DNA of 64,000 bases from Pseudomonas sp. gcc21 (GTDB lineage Bacteria > Pseudomonadota > Gammaproteobacteria > Pseudomonadales > Pseudomonadaceae): assembly GCF_012844345.1 (NCBI RefSeq), contig NZ_CP051625.1, positions 310,001 through 374,000 of the forward strand, given 5' to 3'. Both the position numbers and the translations under genes were made by a program. The notes under the pieces were generated by a model that was given only the letters and a program-made list of their open reading frames with translations, did no database searches and was not told where the DNA came from. Positions 62,644 through 64,000 of this stretch are shown piece by piece. The stretch's first letter is position 1. Each line of letters opens with the position of its first letter.

Positions 62644-63324
62644 TCAGCTATACAGGTAGCCGCGACCGCGTATCGACTGGATGCGTGGGCGCCCGTCGGG
62701 GTGCATGCCCAGCTTGCGCCGCAGATTGCTCATATGCATGTCGAGGCTGCGATCATACGGGCCAAGTGGCTTGCCAAGGGCCTCGCGAGAGAGCGTCTGG
62801 CGATCGATCAGTTGGCCGTTGCGTTCGAGGAGCGTACGCAGGATGAGCGCTTCTGTCTGCGTCAGCGGCAAAGGCTGCTCGTTCTGCCAGGCCATGAGGC
62901 TGGCGGTATCGAGGCGGATATCATCTACCAGCAGACTGTGATTTTCCGGCGCAGCTGTCTGGCTTCGCCGCAACAGCGCGCGCAAGCGCGCGACCAGTTC
63001 CCGCGGGTCGCATGGCTTGGGCAGGTAATCATCGGCGCCGAGTTCAAGCCCCAGTATGCGGTCTACAGGCTCGCCCCGGGCGCTGAGCATCAGCAGGGGG
63101 GTGTTGCAGCTCTGGCGCAAAGCGCGGAGCACTTCCAGGCCAGTCATGCCCGGGAGCATGACGTCCAGAATGATTGCCTCGAAGCTTTGGCTGCGCGCCA
63201 TCTCAAGGCCGCCAGACCCGTCGTGAGCGCAGCTCATGTGGAAGCCTTCGGCAGACAGCCAGTCGACGAGCAACTCGCACAGCTCCTTGTCGTCGTCGAT
63301 GATGAGGATCGAATGCTCGCTCAA
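62644..63324 (-). CDS. cpxR: OmpR-family response regulator CpxR-like
   Basis: 226 residues from TTG 63324, which overlaps the previous stop (TTGA); GTG 63333 is an alternative, the frame to 63423 is not credible. SEHSILIIDDDKELCELLVDWLSAEGF, phospho-Asp in EAIILDVMLPGMTGLEVL, YLPKPCDPRELVARLRALLRR, then a winged helix (LTQTEALILRTLLERNGQLIDRQTLS; DRSLDMHMSNLRRKLG; RIQSIRGRGYLYS). Partner of the kinase at 60821. Confidence 0.87.
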   Translation of the reverse strand: MSEHSILIIDDDKELCELLVDWLSAEGFHMSCAHDGSGGLEMARSQSFEAIILDVMLPGMTGLEVLRALRQSCNTPLLMLSARGEPVDRILGLELGADDYLPKPCDPRELVARLRALLRRSQTAAPENHSLLVDDIRLDTASLMAWQNEQPLPLTQTEALILRTLLERNGQLIDRQTLSREALGKPLGPYDRSLDMHMSNLRRKLGMHPDGRPRIQSIRGRGYLYS

Positions 63325-63722
63325 TTCAACCACTCTCTGCGTCTGCGGCCTCCGCCTGCCTTGCCTGCGAGAAAACCGAGCAAAAGACTGCCGGCGACGG
63401 TTGCGCCGCCAATCAAGAACCACTTCTGACGCTGTTCTTCCATCAGGGCGACGGCTTGCAGGTCAATATCGTTGCGTTCGGCACGCAGTGCCCGATTTTC
63501 CTGTTCCAGTTGCTCCAGCTGCTGATGCGCGCCGGTGGCCAATTCATCGGCCAGGCGCTGACGCTCAGCTTCGATGCGGGCCAGCTCGGCCTGCAATACG
63601 CCCAGATCCTGCTCGCTGGTAGCTGCCTCGCTGTCTTCGACCTCGGCTGCCTCCTGTGCAAAGGTTGAAACGGGGAAACTCAGGCAGCACAGCAATAGCG
63701 CAGCCGGTAAAGATCTCGGCAT
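63321..63722 (-). CDS. Exported coiled-coil protein with C-terminal anchor
   Basis: 133 residues; ATG after AAGGAGTCTGAC. Signal peptide to about 22 (MPRSLPAALLLCCLSFPVSTFA), a coiled coil about 35-95 (LQAELARIEAERQRLADELATG, LEQLEQENRALRAERNDIDL), then one membrane helix (WFLIGGATVAGSLLLGFLAG) and a basic end (GGGRRRREW). This is like the C-terminal half of YgiM/TIGR04211 proteins without the SH3 domain. Function unknown; cotranscribed with cpxR by the 4-base overlap. Confidence 0.75.
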   Translation of the reverse strand: MPRSLPAALLLCCLSFPVSTFAQEAAEVEDSEAATSEQDLGVLQAELARIEAERQRLADELATGAHQQLEQLEQENRALRAERNDIDLQAVALMEEQRQKWFLIGGATVAGSLLLGFLAGKAGGGRRRREWLN

Positions 63723-63735
63723 GTCAGACTCCTTG

Positions 63736-63999
63736 TCAGGCCGGCAATACGGGTTTGAATGGTTTTACGGTCACCTGCTGGTATACCCCTGCGGCAACAT
63801 AAGGATCGTCCTGGGCCCAGGCTTCAGCCGCCTGCAATGATTCGAATTCGGCGATAACCAGGCTCCCGGTGAAACCCGCTGGCCCCGGATCGTTCGAATC
63901 AATCGCCGGATGAGGACCGGCAACCAGCAGACGGCCGCCAGCCTGCAATTGCTGTAGCCGCTCCAGGTGAGCAGGCCGCGCAGTGAGGCGAGCCTCAAG
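63736..63999 (-). CDS. YciI-family protein, N-terminus cut by the window edge
   Basis: At least 87 residues; the frame is open at the right edge. Read from the edge: [81 protein letters not shown], the typical YciI fold with RPAHL and the DP-Y--AGVY end; the start (MLYVI-like) and its active His-Asp begin outside. A TTG at 63948 is an internal codon. Small cytosolic dehydratase-like fold, function unknown. The next gene downstream starts 13 bases on. Confidence 0.88.
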   Translation of the reverse strand, partial: LEARLTARPAHLERLQQLQAGGRLLVAGPHPAIDSNDPGPAGFTGSLVIAEFESLQAAEAWAQDDPYVAAGVYQQVTVKPFKPVLPA

Positions 64000-64000
64000 C

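Noticed and set aside
62644..63423. 259-residue version of the response regulator
   Set aside because: The added 33 residues are a basic shadow of the neighbouring gene; the receiver begins at SEHSILIIDDD.
1..64000. tRNA or rRNA genes, phage or transposase genes
   Set aside because: None recognised on reading; a covariance-model scan would be needed to exclude an unusual tRNA.

Overview
The window is about 60% GC, densely coded and reads as a chromosomal segment of a gammaproteobacterium in the Pseudomonadaceae. Reasons: the algB-kinB pair, the cueA-cueR operon, the 4.5S RNA/dnaX/ybaB/recR cluster, the lapG-lapD pair, a MASE2 adenylate cyclase of the CyaB type, and a cpxR/spy-like/cpxA block whose order I recall from P. 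aeruginosa. A marine or halotolerant lineage such as Halopseudomonas would fit, but that is inference. No rRNA, tRNA, phage, transposase gene or CRISPR array was seen.

Layout. 1-3.8 kb: end of a flagellar operon (flgJ, flgK, flgL), then a REP-like pair. 4.1-6.9 kb: copper efflux (cueA, cueR) with a readable CueR-type promoter. 7.2-12.6 kb: a molybdenum hydroxylase operon of XdhC chaperone, MocA-like cytidylyltransferase and PaoABC-like subunits. 12.6-16.1 kb: K+/H+ antiporter, thiopurine methyltransferase, AEC transporter. 16.2-19.4 kb: kinB and algB; upstream of algB and reading away from it is a sigma-54 promoter with two upstream dyads, leading to two small membrane or secreted proteins. 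20.2-23.5 kb: a two-gene membrane module, a UPF0104 flippase-like protein and a protein fusing a degenerate periplasmic phosphoesterase to a GT4 glycosyltransferase. 23.8 kb: 4.5S RNA. 24.2-29.3 kb: an AT3-SGNH acyltransferase, then dnaX-ybaB-recR.

29.3-34 kb: pirin, two small secreted proteins, xenA with a divergent ArsR regulator, an MFS exporter. 34.2-39.5 kb: a flavoprotein dehydrogenase with a Tat-exported small subunit and no cytochrome, a divergent class III aminotransferase, a CMD-family protein, YheU and a TauE/SafE permease. 39.5-43.3 kb: mnmC, a 29-residue membrane peptide, a roughly 350-bp tandem repeat of 2.5 copies, and a pterin dehydratase. 43.3-51.5 kb: an EamA transporter, fumC, a DUF2059 protein, bolA, trhO, a DsbA-family protein, a small membrane protein, then lapG with a LapD homologue lacking its EAL domain, and a UPF0149 protein. 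51.6-57.5 kb: recQ, a patatin/outer-membrane protein (PlpD-like), a class III cyclase. 57.5-64 kb: a palindromic MITE, an HD-domain protein, a DUF962 protein, an AraC regulator, a nitroreductase, then the Cpx-like envelope-stress block and a YciI protein cut by the right edge.

Most of the window is ordinary core genome. The parts that may be undescribed are the sigma-54/dyad promoter next to algB, the pseudo-phosphoesterase/glycosyltransferase module, the EAL-less LapD beside LapG, the cytochrome-less flavodehydrogenase pair, and the tandem repeat. Start codons were chosen from Shine-Dalgarno spacing and family N-termini and often differ from the longest open frame.
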